The notes under the pieces: generated by a model | What the model was told of the DNA's origin: nothing | Seen by the model: the letters and a program-made list of their open reading frames with translations, nothing else | Database searches by the model: none | DNA from: Leclercia adecarboxylata | GTDB lineage: Bacteria; Pseudomonadota; Gammaproteobacteria; Enterobacterales; Enterobacteriaceae | Direction of reading: 5' to 3' | Assembly (NCBI GenBank): GCA_002360945.1 | Contig: DERO01000007.1 | Span: 111,499-175,498, forward strand | Length of the DNA stretch: 64,000 nt | Made by a program: the position numbers and the translations under genes | Shown here: piece by piece, positions 15,691-24,186 of the stretch | How positions within the stretch are numbered: the stretch's first letter is position 1 | How the letters are laid out: every line of letters begins with the position of its first letter

Positions 15691-16593
15691 TTAGTTGGGC
15701 CGATCGCCGGAGAACCGCTCCACCATCCAGTCAATGAATAATCGCAGGCGCGCATTGAGCTGTTTGGTCGGGGGGTAGATCAGTGAGACCGGAAATTGCG
15801 TGCTGGTTATGTTTTCAAGAATGGGTACAAGCTCGCCTGATTCCACAAAGCGTCTGGCGACGGAAGCATGTGTTTGTCCGATCCCCATGCCGTGAAGCAG
15901 CATACCTGTCAGCGTGGCGCTGTCATTTGCGGCAATATCGAAGCGGGCGATCAGGCTATCCCCTCCCCGACCGCGGAAACGCAGAGGCCAGGCCTCACCT
16001 GTAGCGGCGCTGAAATACCCGACGATCCTGTGCCCCTTTTCAAGCTCAGACAGGTTTTCGGGGACGCCATACTGCTTAAGGTAGCCGGGGCTGGCGCAGG
16101 TCAGTAAGCGATCTTTATATAAGGTTCGCGCTACCAATGACGAATCCGCCAGTTCACCGGCACGAATCACGCAGTCAACACCTTCCTCGATGAGGTTTAC
16201 CGGGCGATCGCCTATCCCCAGCGCCAGCTGGATCCGGGGATAACGCTCGCGAAACTCCTCCAGGATGGGGAGCAGGACAAAGTTGGCCAATGAGGAGTGA
16301 AGATCGATTCGCAGCCTGCCTTTCGCTGCGGCCCCCATATCCCGCAGGGCACCCTCGGTCTCATCCAGCTTCGCGACAATTTTGCTGACCTTGCGGTAAT
16401 ACTCGGCCCCCTCGGTCGTTAAGGTGATCGAACGGGTCGTACGTTGCAGAAGCTTTATGCCCAGATGTGCTTCCAGTTCCCTGAGCATTTTGCTGACAGT
16501 GGAGCGCGGCAATCCGAGGTGTGCTGCGGCCTTTGTGAAAGAGTGCGTCTCAACGATGCGCTGAAATGTGCGTATAGCTAACAGATGATCCAT
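15691..16593 (-). CDS. LysR-type regulator (CrgA/AaeR-like), divergent from nitroreductase
   Basis: A 300-residue LysR protein: helix-turn-helix at residues 3-62 (LAIRTFQRIVETHSFTKAAA and LPRSTVSKMLRELEAHLG), and an effector domain beginning RLRIDLHSSLANFVLLPIL. The tail SLIYPPTKQLNARLRLFIDW is typical of the CrgA-type branch. It is divergent from the nitroreductase-like gene at 16723; a TTATC...GATAA inverted repeat in the gap could be its binding site. Effector unknown. Confidence 0.85.
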   Translation of the reverse strand: MDHLLAIRTFQRIVETHSFTKAAAHLGLPRSTVSKMLRELEAHLGIKLLQRTTRSITLTTEGAEYYRKVSKIVAKLDETEGALRDMGAAAKGRLRIDLHSSLANFVLLPILEEFRERYPRIQLALGIGDRPVNLIEEGVDCVIRAGELADSSLVARTLYKDRLLTCASPGYLKQYGVPENLSELEKGHRIVGYFSAATGEAWPLRFRGRGGDSLIARFDIAANDSATLTGMLLHGMGIGQTHASVARRFVESGELVPILENITSTQFPVSLIYPPTKQLNARLRLFIDWMVERFSGDRPN

Positions 16594-16660
16594 AAAGCCA
16601 TTCTATAAGATGCCAGCCGATTGTGCACAGCTATGAATACTGAAGCCGCAATTCAGGGGA

Positions 16661-16676
16661 TTATCTGAGTCGATAA
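16661..16676. promoter_or_regulatory. Candidate LysR-type operator (T-N11-A form)
   Basis: TTATC-tgagtc-GATAA is a 5-6-5 inverted repeat about 46 bp upstream of the nitroreductase start and 68 bp from the LysR start, the usual position for a LysR recognition site. Assigned by position only. Confidence 0.35.
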
Positions 16677-16722
16677 GCCCGTTATCCTGCGCTCATCAAT
16701 CAGGCAACAGGAGCACAAAACG

Positions 16723-17574
16723 ATGACCACCCCTACCCCGACACAGCAGGCGTTGCTCGAGGCACGCTACGGAGCAGAACAGCAGAAACCCGAGAATATG
16801 CTCTGGACGCCGCAGGTCGAAGCCCTGCTGAGCCACAAATCCGTCAGGTCATTTCTGCCTGAAGCGCTTCCCGAGGGAGCCATTGAGACGATGGTCGCTG
16901 CGGCGCAGTCAGCATCCAACTCCTCTTCCCTGAACCAGTGGAGCCTGGTGGCAGTAACGGATCCGGCGCTAAAACAGCAAATCGCAGACCGGGTAGCGCG
17001 TTCGGTACCGGTGGCGCGTATTCCGTGGATTGAAGAGGCCCCCGCGTTATTACTCTGGGTGGCGGACCTGTCGCGTGGTGCCGAAATCACACAGGATGCC
17101 GGGAAAGAGCCGGTGGTGCTCGACTACCTCGACTCCTTCCTGATGGCCTCCATTGACGCCGCGCTTGCAGCCCAGAATGCCGCCGTGGCAGCAGAATCGC
17201 TCGGTCTTGGGATCGTCTATCTCGGCGTGATGCGTAACATTGCGAAAGAGCTGGCGGAGATGGTAAACCTGCCTCAGCACAGCTTTATCACCTTTGGCAT
17301 GGCGGCAGGCGTGCCCGATCCCGCACGGAGCAGCAGTATTCGCCCACGGCCTGCTCAGCCTGCGGTGTTGCATTATAACCAGTACCAACAGGATCCTGAT
17401 GGTGCCTGGCTTAGCGATTACGAAGCGGCTTATCAGACGTTCCGTAAGCGTCAGAATATGAGTGAGAAAACATGGGCGGGCGCCGTGGTTGAATCAGCGA
17501 CCAGCATGGATTATTTAGGCGGCAGAAAGGCGTTGCGTGAAACGGTTATCCAGCGCGGTTTCTCGTTAAAATAG
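16723..17574 (+). CDS. Nitroreductase-family NADPH:flavin oxidoreductase (NfsA/Frp-like)
   Basis: A 283-residue flavoprotein of the NfsA/Frp group: LLSHKSVRSFLPEALPEGA (FMN-phosphate-binding arginine region) near residue 36, then QSASNSSSLNQWSLVAV, with AQNAAVAAESLGLGIVYLGV in the middle and FGMAAGVPDP later. Such enzymes reduce nitroaromatics, quinones or flavins with NADPH. It is about 40 residues longer than E. coli NfsA, chiefly at the N-terminus. AGGAG lies 9 nt before the ATG. Divergent from the LysR gene, so probably induced by an aromatic or oxidant. Confidence 0.85.
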   Translation: MTTPTPTQQALLEARYGAEQQKPENMLWTPQVEALLSHKSVRSFLPEALPEGAIETMVAAAQSASNSSSLNQWSLVAVTDPALKQQIADRVARSVPVARIPWIEEAPALLLWVADLSRGAEITQDAGKEPVVLDYLDSFLMASIDAALAAQNAAVAAESLGLGIVYLGVMRNIAKELAEMVNLPQHSFITFGMAAGVPDPARSSSIRPRPAQPAVLHYNQYQQDPDGAWLSDYEAAYQTFRKRQNMSEKTWAGAVVESATSMDYLGGRKALRETVIQRGFSLK

Positions 17575-17584
17575 TTCTCCCCTT

Positions 17585-17620
17585 ATACCGTCAGCCCCGA
17601 ACAGGGCTGGCGGTATATTT
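17585..17620 (+). terminator. Probable intrinsic terminator after the nitroreductase gene
   Basis: ATACCGtCAGCCC and GGGCTGgCGGTAT form a stem with one mismatch and a short loop, followed by ATTTATTCTTT, 11 bp after the stop codon. Confidence 0.55.
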
Positions 17621-17769
17621 ATTCTTTCCCCTTTATTTGCTCATTATTGTTATCCATCCTCGCCTGAACTCCATAAAAACTCCTTATTCCTTCCATTTTT
17701 CACATCCGGAAATATTCATTCAATATGTAAATAAAAAAAGCCTTTCCAATACACTCCTAAAATGCATAA

Positions 17770-17787
17770 TGAGAACGATCATTCTCA
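17770..17787. promoter_or_regulatory. Candidate TetR operator upstream of the efflux regulator
   Basis: TGAGAACGATCATTCTCA is an 18-bp palindrome with a single mismatched pair, 20 bp before the regulator's start codon. Most likely the regulator's own operator. It also partly resembles a Fur box (ATAATGA...TCATT), an alternative that sequence alone cannot exclude. Confidence 0.55.
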
Positions 17788-17807
17788 CTTTTACAGGACA
17801 GCCTTCG

Positions 17808-18377
17808 ATGAGCACAAAACTGGAAGAACGACAGAGACAGCGCCAGGACGAGATCGTCACAGCCGCGCGCCGCTGCTTTCGCGCCAGCGGATTTCATGCC
17901 GCCAGCATGTCGCAAATCGCCGGCAAGGCGAAGCTGAGTGTCGGGCAAATCTATCGTTATTTCAGTAACAAAGACGCCATTATCGAAGAGATGATCCGCC
18001 GCATCATCGACTCGCGCATCGAGGAGATGCAGGGCAAAACCCTGGTGGAAGGGATGCCGCAGGCGCTCGCCTGGCGACAGACCCTCAGCGAAGACGATGA
18101 CGCGCTGATGCTTGAGATGTCCGCCGAGGCGACGCGCAACCCGCAGGTGGCCGCCATGCTGATCGAAGCGGAAGCCCGCATGTTTACCAACGCCTGTGAA
18201 CATCTGAAAAAGCAGTTTCCCCACCTGAGCGATGAACATATTCGCTGCTGCGTGGAAATTACCGCGGTGATGATCGAGGGGACTATTTACCGTCGACTCA
18301 CACCGTTAAAAGTTCCCTCAGAACAATTAGAGCCCATTTATCAGAATATTCTAAAACTGCTTTTCTCTGCGAAGTAA
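17808..18377 (+). CDS. TetR/AcrR-family regulator of the adjacent RND pump
   Basis: A 189-residue TetR-family regulator: KLEERQRQRQDEIVTAARRC, then SMSQIAGKAKLSVGQIYRYF (recognition helix about 37-48) and a ligand domain. The frame is open back to 17637, but the first 57 codons are AT-rich and cross the palindrome at 17770; the ATG at 17808 has AGGA upstream and gives a normal family N-terminus. It is co-directional with the EefABC-like pump 148 bp downstream, the standard arrangement for a local repressor of a drug-efflux operon. Ligand unknown. Confidence 0.85.
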   Translation: MSTKLEERQRQRQDEIVTAARRCFRASGFHAASMSQIAGKAKLSVGQIYRYFSNKDAIIEEMIRRIIDSRIEEMQGKTLVEGMPQALAWRQTLSEDDDALMLEMSAEATRNPQVAAMLIEAEARMFTNACEHLKKQFPHLSDEHIRCCVEITAVMIEGTIYRRLTPLKVPSEQLEPIYQNILKLLFSAK

Positions 18378-18475
18378 TCGCATGTGAATAATTAACGGGA
18401 ATAAGTGATTTCCCTTTTCATCATTTCCGGCGCTGCCGGAAATGCGGCATCGCTGTGCCTTTAAATCGCCCTCCT

Positions 18476-18497
18476 CCCTGTTAAGCCATTAACAGGG
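18476..18497. promoter_or_regulatory. Perfect 9-4-9 inverted repeat before the RND pump operon
   Basis: CCCTGTTAA-gcca-TTAACAGGG is perfect over both 9-bp arms and ends 28 bp upstream of the first pump gene. It may be an operator or a leader hairpin. Its sequence differs from the palindrome at 17770, so the same regulator need not bind both. Another hairpin (TTTCCGGC-gct-GCCGGAAA, 18425-18443) follows the regulator gene without a T-run. Confidence 0.45.
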
Positions 18498-18525
18498 CGG
18501 GCATCGTTCACCCTGGAAAAAGATT

Positions 18526-19647
18526 ATGAAAACCAGAATCACCGCCATCGCAGCATTACTCCTCCTGACGGGGTGCGATAATGCGCAAACATCTGCCCCC
18601 CAGCGTCCTCTTCCGGAAGTGGGGATTGTCACCCTGATGAGCCAGCCGGTGCCCGTGGTCAGCGAACTGACCGGCCGCACCACCGCCGCCATGAGCGCCG
18701 AAGTGCGCCCGCAGGTGGGGGGCATTATTCAAAAAAGGCTTTTCACCGAAGGCGATAGCGTTAAAGCCGGACAGGCGCTGTATCAGATCGATCCCTCCAG
18801 CTACCGCGCCGCGTACAACGAAGCCGCTGCGGCGCTGAAGCAGGCCCAGGCGCTGGTGCAGGCCGACTGCCAGAAAGCCCAGCGCTATGCGCAGCTGGTG
18901 AAAGACGACGGCGTATCGCGTCAGGACGCGGAAGATGCCAAATCCACCTGTGCGCAGGACAAAGCCAGCGTCGAGTCAAAGAAAGCCGCGCAGGAGAGCG
19001 CCCGCATTAACCTCAACTGGACCACGGTCACCGCACCGATTGCCGGACGCATCGGGATCTCTTCCGTTACGCCTGGCGCACTGGTCACCGCCCAGCAGGA
19101 CACCGCCCTGGCCACGATTCGTGGGCTGGACAGCATCTACGTCGATCTCACGCGTTCCAGCGCCGATCTGCTGCGATTACGCAAACAAACCCTCGCCACC
19201 AACAGCGATACGCTCAGCGTGGCATTAACCCTGGAAGACGGCAGCACCTACAGCGAAAAAGGCCGCCTGGCGCTAACCGAAGTGGCGGTGGATGAATCGA
19301 CCGGCTCCGTCACGCTGCGCGCCGTCTTTCCCAATCCGCAGCATCAGCTTCTGCCGGGGATGTTCGTCCGCGCCAGAGTGGATGAGGGCATCATGGATGA
19401 CGCGATCCTGGCCCCTCAGCAGGGCATCACCCGCGATGCCAAAGGCACGGCCACCGCGCTGGTGGTGAACGCCAGCAACAAGGTGGAGCAGCGTCAGCTC
19501 GAAACGGGCGACACCTACGGCGACAAATGGCTGGTGCTGAGCGGGCTGAAGGCGGGCGACAGGCTGATTGTGGAAGGTACCGACAAAGTCACCGCCGGCC
19601 AGCAGGTGAAGGCTGAAGAGATGAAAACCAGCGGAGGGAACGCCTGA
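18526..19647 (+). CDS. eefA: RND efflux periplasmic adaptor lipoprotein (EefA-like)
   Basis: A 373-residue membrane-fusion protein with a lipoprotein signal (lipobox LLTGC, lipidated Cys19). Biotinyl-lipoyl halves are at about 65-95 (VRPQVGGIIQKRLFTEGDSV) and 165-200 (TVTAPIAGRIGISSVTPGAL) around a helical hairpin, followed by beta-barrel and membrane-proximal domains ending in GLKAGDRLIVEG. It bridges the inner-membrane pump and the outer-membrane channel. The stop overlaps the pump gene start. Order and overall similarity fit EefA of Klebsiella/Enterobacter; the family assignment is firm, the name less so. Confidence 0.75.
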   Translation: MKTRITAIAALLLLTGCDNAQTSAPQRPLPEVGIVTLMSQPVPVVSELTGRTTAAMSAEVRPQVGGIIQKRLFTEGDSVKAGQALYQIDPSSYRAAYNEAAAALKQAQALVQADCQKAQRYAQLVKDDGVSRQDAEDAKSTCAQDKASVESKKAAQESARINLNWTTVTAPIAGRIGISSVTPGALVTAQQDTALATIRGLDSIYVDLTRSSADLLRLRKQTLATNSDTLSVALTLEDGSTYSEKGRLALTEVAVDESTGSVTLRAVFPNPQHQLLPGMFVRARVDEGIMDDAILAPQQGITRDAKGTATALVVNASNKVEQRQLETGDTYGDKWLVLSGLKAGDRLIVEGTDKVTAGQQVKAEEMKTSGGNA

Positions 19648-22600
19648 TGTTTTCCCGCTTCTTTGTGCGTCGCCCGGTGTTTGCCTGGGTGATCGCCATC
19701 CTGATCATGCTCGCCGGGATGCTGGCCATCCGCACGCTGCCGGTGGCGCAGTATCCGGACGTCGCCCCGCCGTCGATTAAAATCTCCGCCACCTACACCG
19801 GGGCCTCCGCGCAGACGCTGGAAAACAGCGTCACCCAGGTCATCGAACAGCAGCTGACCGGGCTGGACAACCTGCTCTACTTCAGCTCCACCAGCAGCTC
19901 GGACGGTTCGGTGAGCATTAACGTCACCTTTGAACAGGGAACCGACCCGGACACCGCCCAGGTGCAGGTGCAGAACAAAGTCCAGCAGGCGGAGTCGCGC
20001 CTGCCGACCGAGGTGCAGCAGTCCGGGATCACGGTGGAAAAATCACAGAGCAACTTCCTGCTGATCATGGGCGTGTACGACAAAACCGACCAGGCCAGCA
20101 GTTCCGATATCGCCGACTGGCTGGTGAGTAATATGCAGGATCCGCTGGCGCGCGTGGAAGGCGTCGGCAGCCTGCAGGTGTTCGGGGCGGAATACGCCAT
20201 GCGCATCTGGCTCGATCCGGCGAAGCTGGCCTCCTACGCGCTGATGCCGTCCGACGTGCAGAGCGCTATTGAGGCGCAGAACGTGCAGGTCTCTGCCGGT
20301 AAAATCGGCGCGTTACCCTCATCGAACGCGCAACAGCTGACGGCCACCGTGCGCGCCCAGTCGCGCCTGCAGACGGTGGATCAGTTTAAAAACATCATCG
20401 TGAAGAGCCAGTCCAGCGGCGCAGTCGTTCACATCGGCGACGTGGCTCGGGTGGAGATGGGCAGTGAAGATTATACCGCCACCGCGAAGCTGAACGGTCA
20501 CCCGGCGGCGGGTATGGCGGTGATGCTCTCCCCGGGGGCAAACGCGCTCAATACCGCTACGGCGGTGAAGGATAAAACCGCCGAGTTCAAAAAGTCGATG
20601 CCGGAAGGCTACGACGTGGCCTACCCGAAAGACAGCACCGAGTTCATCAAAATCTCGGTTGAGGACGTGATTCAGACCCTGTTCGAAGCCATTATCCTCG
20701 TGGTGGTGGTGATGTATCTGTTCCTGCAAAACATTCGCGCCACGCTGATCCCGGCGCTGGCGGTGCCGGTAGTTCTTTTAGGCACTTTCGGTGTGCTGGC
20801 GCTGTTCGGCTATTCCATTAACACCCTGACGCTGTTTGCGATGGTGCTGGCCATCGGCCTGCTGGTGGATGACGCCATCGTGGTGGTGGAAAACGTCGAG
20901 CGTATTATGCGCGACGAAGGGCTGCCCGCCCGGGAGGCCACCGAAAAATCGATGGGCGAAATCTCCGGGGCGCTGATTGCCATTGCGCTGGTGCTCTCCG
21001 CAGTGTTCCTGCCGATGGCCTTCTTCGGCGGCTCCACCGGGGTGATTTACCGTCAGTTCTCGGTCACCATTATCTCGGCGATGTTCCTCTCGGTGGTGGT
21101 GGCCCTGACCCTGACGCCTGCGCTCTGCGGCTCGATTCTGAGCCACACGGCACCGCACAAGAAAGGCTTCTTCGGCGCGTTTAACCGCTTCTACAGCAGG
21201 ACCGAGCATGGCTATCAGAACAAGGTGCTGCGCGCCCTGCGCCGCTCCGGCGGCATGCTGGTCATCTACGCCCTGCTCTGCGGGGCGATGGGGTTCGCCA
21301 TGCTGAAACTGCCGGGCAGCTTCCTGCCCACGGAAGATCAGGGCGAAATCATGGTGCAGTACACCCTACCGGCAGGTGCAACGGCGGTGCGTACCGCTGA
21401 GGTCAGCCGCCAGGTGCGCGAGTGGTTCCTGAACAAAGAGAAGGCCAACACCGACGTGATCTTCACCGTTGAGGGCTTCAGCTTTAGCGGCAGCGGCCAG
21501 AACGCCGGGATGGCATTTGTCTCCCTGAAAAACTGGTCCGAACGTAAGGGCGATGAAAACACCGCCCAAGCCATCGCCCTGCGTGCCACCCAGGAGCTGA
21601 GCACCCTCCGCGATGCCACCCTCTTTGCCATGACGCCGCCGGCGGTGGACGGCCTGGGCCAGAGCAACGGCTTTACCTTCGAGCTGATGGCCAGCGGCGG
21701 CACCGACCGCGACACGCTGCTCAGGATGCGCAATCAGCTGATTGCTGAGGCCAACCAGGACAGCTCGCTGCACGCCGTGCGCGCCAACGATCTGCCGCAG
21801 ATGCCGCAGCTGCAGGTGGATATCGATAACAACAAAGCCGTGTCGCTGGGGCTCTCCCTGAGCGACGTTACCAGCACCCTCTCCAGCGCCTGGGGCGGCA
21901 CCTACGTGAACGACTTTATCGACCGCGGTCGCGTGAAAAAGGTCTATATCCAGGGCGACAGCGACACCCGCGCCGTGCCGTCGGATCTGAACAAATGGTA
22001 CGTGCGCGGCAGCGACAGCACCATGACGCCGTTCTCCGCCTTCGCCACCACCCGCTGGGAGTACGGCCCGGAAAGCCTGGTACGCTACAACGGCTCGGCG
22101 GCGTATGAGATTCAGGGCGAAAACGCCAGCGGCACCAGCTCCGGCACGGCGATGAGCAAAATGGAGCAGCTGGCGAATAACCTGCCAGGGGGCAGCACCT
22201 GGGCGTGGAGCGGTTTGTCCTTACAGGAAAAACTGGCGAGCGGTCAGGCGATGAGCCTGTACGCTCTCTCGATCCTGGTGGTGTTCCTCTGTCTGGCGGC
22301 GCTGTATGAGAGCTGGTCGGTGCCGATTTCCGTCATTCTGGTGATCCCGCTTGGCGTGCTGGGCGCGGCGCTGGCCGCCTCCCTGCGCGGCCTGAGCAAT
22401 GACGTCTACTTCCAGGTGGCGCTGCTGACCACCATCGGCCTGTCGTCGAAGAACGCCATTTTGATTGTGGAGTTTGCCGAGGCCAAAGTCGCAGAAGGTT
22501 ACTCCCTGACGCGCGCTGCATTGCGTGCCGCCCAGACGCGTCTGCGCCCGATCATCATGACCTCGCTGGCGTTTATCGCAGGCGTGACGCCGCTGGCAAT

Positions 22601-22757
22601 TGCCACCGGCGCCGGGGCCAACAGCCGTGTGGCCATCGGTACCGGCATCATCGGCGGGACCCTGGCGGCTACGCTGCTGGCAATCTTCTTCGTTCCCTTA
22701 TTCTTTGTACTGGTGAAACGTCTGTTCTCCGGTAAGCACATTAACCGGAGGTCATAA
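19647..22757 (+). CDS. eefB: RND multidrug efflux pump, inner-membrane transporter (EefB-like)
   Basis: A 1036-residue HAE1-type RND pump of the AcrB class, using proton-motive force to export drugs, dyes and detergents. It begins MFSRFFVRRPVFAWVIAILI and shows 12 membrane segments and two large periplasmic loops. The proton-relay aspartates are in LAIGLLVDDAIVVVENVER (near residue 405) and the partner lysine is in IGLSSKNAILIVEFAEA (near 935). Start overlaps the adaptor stop (TGATG), indicating translational coupling. Likely regulated by the TetR protein at 17808. Very close to other enterobacterial RND pumps; the name EefB follows operon order. Confidence 0.8.
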   Translation: MFSRFFVRRPVFAWVIAILIMLAGMLAIRTLPVAQYPDVAPPSIKISATYTGASAQTLENSVTQVIEQQLTGLDNLLYFSSTSSSDGSVSINVTFEQGTDPDTAQVQVQNKVQQAESRLPTEVQQSGITVEKSQSNFLLIMGVYDKTDQASSSDIADWLVSNMQDPLARVEGVGSLQVFGAEYAMRIWLDPAKLASYALMPSDVQSAIEAQNVQVSAGKIGALPSSNAQQLTATVRAQSRLQTVDQFKNIIVKSQSSGAVVHIGDVARVEMGSEDYTATAKLNGHPAAGMAVMLSPGANALNTATAVKDKTAEFKKSMPEGYDVAYPKDSTEFIKISVEDVIQTLFEAIILVVVVMYLFLQNIRATLIPALAVPVVLLGTFGVLALFGYSINTLTLFAMVLAIGLLVDDAIVVVENVERIMRDEGLPAREATEKSMGEISGALIAIALVLSAVFLPMAFFGGSTGVIYRQFSVTIISAMFLSVVVALTLTPALCGSILSHTAPHKKGFFGAFNRFYSRTEHGYQNKVLRALRRSGGMLVIYALLCGAMGFAMLKLPGSFLPTEDQGEIMVQYTLPAGATAVRTAEVSRQVREWFLNKEKANTDVIFTVEGFSFSGSGQNAGMAFVSLKNWSERKGDENTAQAIALRATQELSTLRDATLFAMTPPAVDGLGQSNGFTFELMASGGTDRDTLLRMRNQLIAEANQDSSLHAVRANDLPQMPQLQVDIDNNKAVSLGLSLSDVTSTLSSAWGGTYVNDFIDRGRVKKVYIQGDSDTRAVPSDLNKWYVRGSDSTMTPFSAFATTRWEYGPESLVRYNGSAAYEIQGENASGTSSGTAMSKMEQLANNLPGGSTWAWSGLSLQEKLASGQAMSLYALSILVVFLCLAALYESWSVPISVILVIPLGVLGAALAASLRGLSNDVYFQVALLTTIGLSSKNAILIVEFAEAKVAEGYSLTRAALRAAQTRLRPIIMTSLAFIAGVTPLAIATGAGANSRVAIGTGIIGGTLAATLLAIFFVPLFFVLVKRLFSGKHINRRS

Positions 22758-24121
22758 TGTTTCGTGTATCCGTTTTAGTCTTAGCCCTGCTGAGCGCAGG
22801 CTGCGTGTCGTTAGATCCCACGTATCAGCGCCCGGACGCCCCCGTCCCGGCGACCCTGCCCGGCGCACACGGCGAAGCCACCGCCGTGGTGATCCAGTGG
22901 CAGCAGGTGATGAACGATGCGCGCCTGAAAGGCGTGGTGACGATGGCGCTCACCAGCAACCGCGACGTTCAAAAAGCGATTGCCGATATCGACGCCGCCC
23001 GCGCCCAGTACGGCGAAACGCGCTCGTCCCTGTTCCCGACGGTGGATGCGGAGTTGAGCCACACCCGCAGCCGCACGCTGGCCAGCGGGGTGGCCGCCAG
23101 CGATGAAGCCAATGGCGCGGTCTCCAGCTTCGAGTTGGATCTGTTTGGCCGTAACCAGAGCCTGTCGCGCGCGGCGCGTGAAACCTGGCTCGCCAGCGAG
23201 TTCACCGCGCAGAACACGCGCCTGACGATGGTCAGCGAGCTAACCACCGCCTGGGTCACCCTGGCCGCAGACAACAGCAACCTGGCGCTGGCGAAATCGA
23301 CGATGGAGAGCGCAGCGAACTCCCTCAAGATCGTGAAGCGCCAGCAGGCGGTTGGCGTGGCGGCGGCAACGGACGTCAGCGAAGCGATGGCGGTGTACCA
23401 GCAGGCGCGCGCCAGCGTGGCGAGCTACCAGACGCTGGTGATGCAGGACAAAAACGCCCTCAACCTGCTGGCGGGCGACACGGTGCCGGACAACCTGCTG
23501 CCTGGCACCCTGGAGAGCCTGAGCGATAACGCCATCACCCTGATCCCGGCGGGCGTCAGCTCCAGCGCGCTGCTGCGTCGCCCGGACATTCAGGAGGCCG
23601 AGCACAATCTGCTGAGCGCCAACGCGAACATCGGTGCCGCGCGCGCCAACTTCTTCCCGACCATCTCGCTTACCGCCAGCGCGGGCGTCGGCAGCGATTC
23701 GCTGTCATCCCTGTTCAGCCATGGGATGAAGGTCTGGTCGTTTGCGCCGTCCATCACCCTGCCGCTGTTTAGCGGCGGCAACAATCTTGCGCAGCTGCGT
23801 TATGCAGAAGCCGAGAAAAAAGGGTTAATCGCGACCTACGAAAAAGCCATCCAGAGCGCGTTTAAGGACGTGGCCGACGCGCTGGCGCGCCGGGAAACGC
23901 TCAGCGAGCAGCTGGATGCCCAGCGCGAATACGTGGCGGCGGAGCAAAAAACGCTGGACGTGGCGACCCGCAGCTATCAGGCGGGCGCGGGGGATTATCT
24001 GACGGTCCTGACCGCGCAACGCTCGCTGTGGTCGGCTAAAGAATCCTTGATCGCGCTACAACAAACCGACCTGGAAAACCGCATCACCCTGTGGCAGTCG
24101 CTCGGGGGCGGCATTCAGTGA
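22757..24121 (+). CDS. eefC: Outer-membrane efflux lipoprotein (EefC-like, NodT family)
   Basis: A 454-residue TolC-type outer-membrane factor with a lipoprotein signal (LLSAGC, Cys17) and two outer-membrane-efflux repeats; typical segments are VSSFELDLFGRNQSLSRAAR (near 120), LLRRPDIQEAEHNLLSANAN (near 275) and SYQAGAGDYLTVLTAQRSL (near 410). It forms the trimeric exit duct. The start overlaps the pump stop (TAATG). A REP-like palindrome follows directly. The operon therefore encodes a complete tripartite pump. Confidence 0.8.
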   Translation: MFRVSVLVLALLSAGCVSLDPTYQRPDAPVPATLPGAHGEATAVVIQWQQVMNDARLKGVVTMALTSNRDVQKAIADIDAARAQYGETRSSLFPTVDAELSHTRSRTLASGVAASDEANGAVSSFELDLFGRNQSLSRAARETWLASEFTAQNTRLTMVSELTTAWVTLAADNSNLALAKSTMESAANSLKIVKRQQAVGVAAATDVSEAMAVYQQARASVASYQTLVMQDKNALNLLAGDTVPDNLLPGTLESLSDNAITLIPAGVSSSALLRRPDIQEAEHNLLSANANIGAARANFFPTISLTASAGVGSDSLSSLFSHGMKVWSFAPSITLPLFSGGNNLAQLRYAEAEKKGLIATYEKAIQSAFKDVADALARRETLSEQLDAQREYVAAEQKTLDVATRSYQAGAGDYLTVLTAQRSLWSAKESLIALQQTDLENRITLWQSLGGGIQ

Positions 24122-24126
24122 TATCG

Positions 24127-24160
24127 TTGCCGGGCAGCGCGTTGATTGCCCGGCCTACGG
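24127..24160. repeat. REP-like palindrome after the RND operon
   Basis: GCCGGGCA (24129-24136) pairs with TGCCCGGC (24147-24154) and is followed by CTACGGG, the usual REP layout in this genome (compare 37254, 37305 and 46698). It starts 6 bp after the eefC stop and probably stabilises or ends the operon mRNA. Confidence 0.65.
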
Positions 24161-24186
24161 GCGCTATATCATTCAGGAGAAACAAC

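Noticed and set aside
17637..17807. 57-codon N-terminal extension of the TetR regulator
   Set aside because: AT-rich, crosses a palindromic operator, and lies upstream of the normal TetR N-terminus at 17808.
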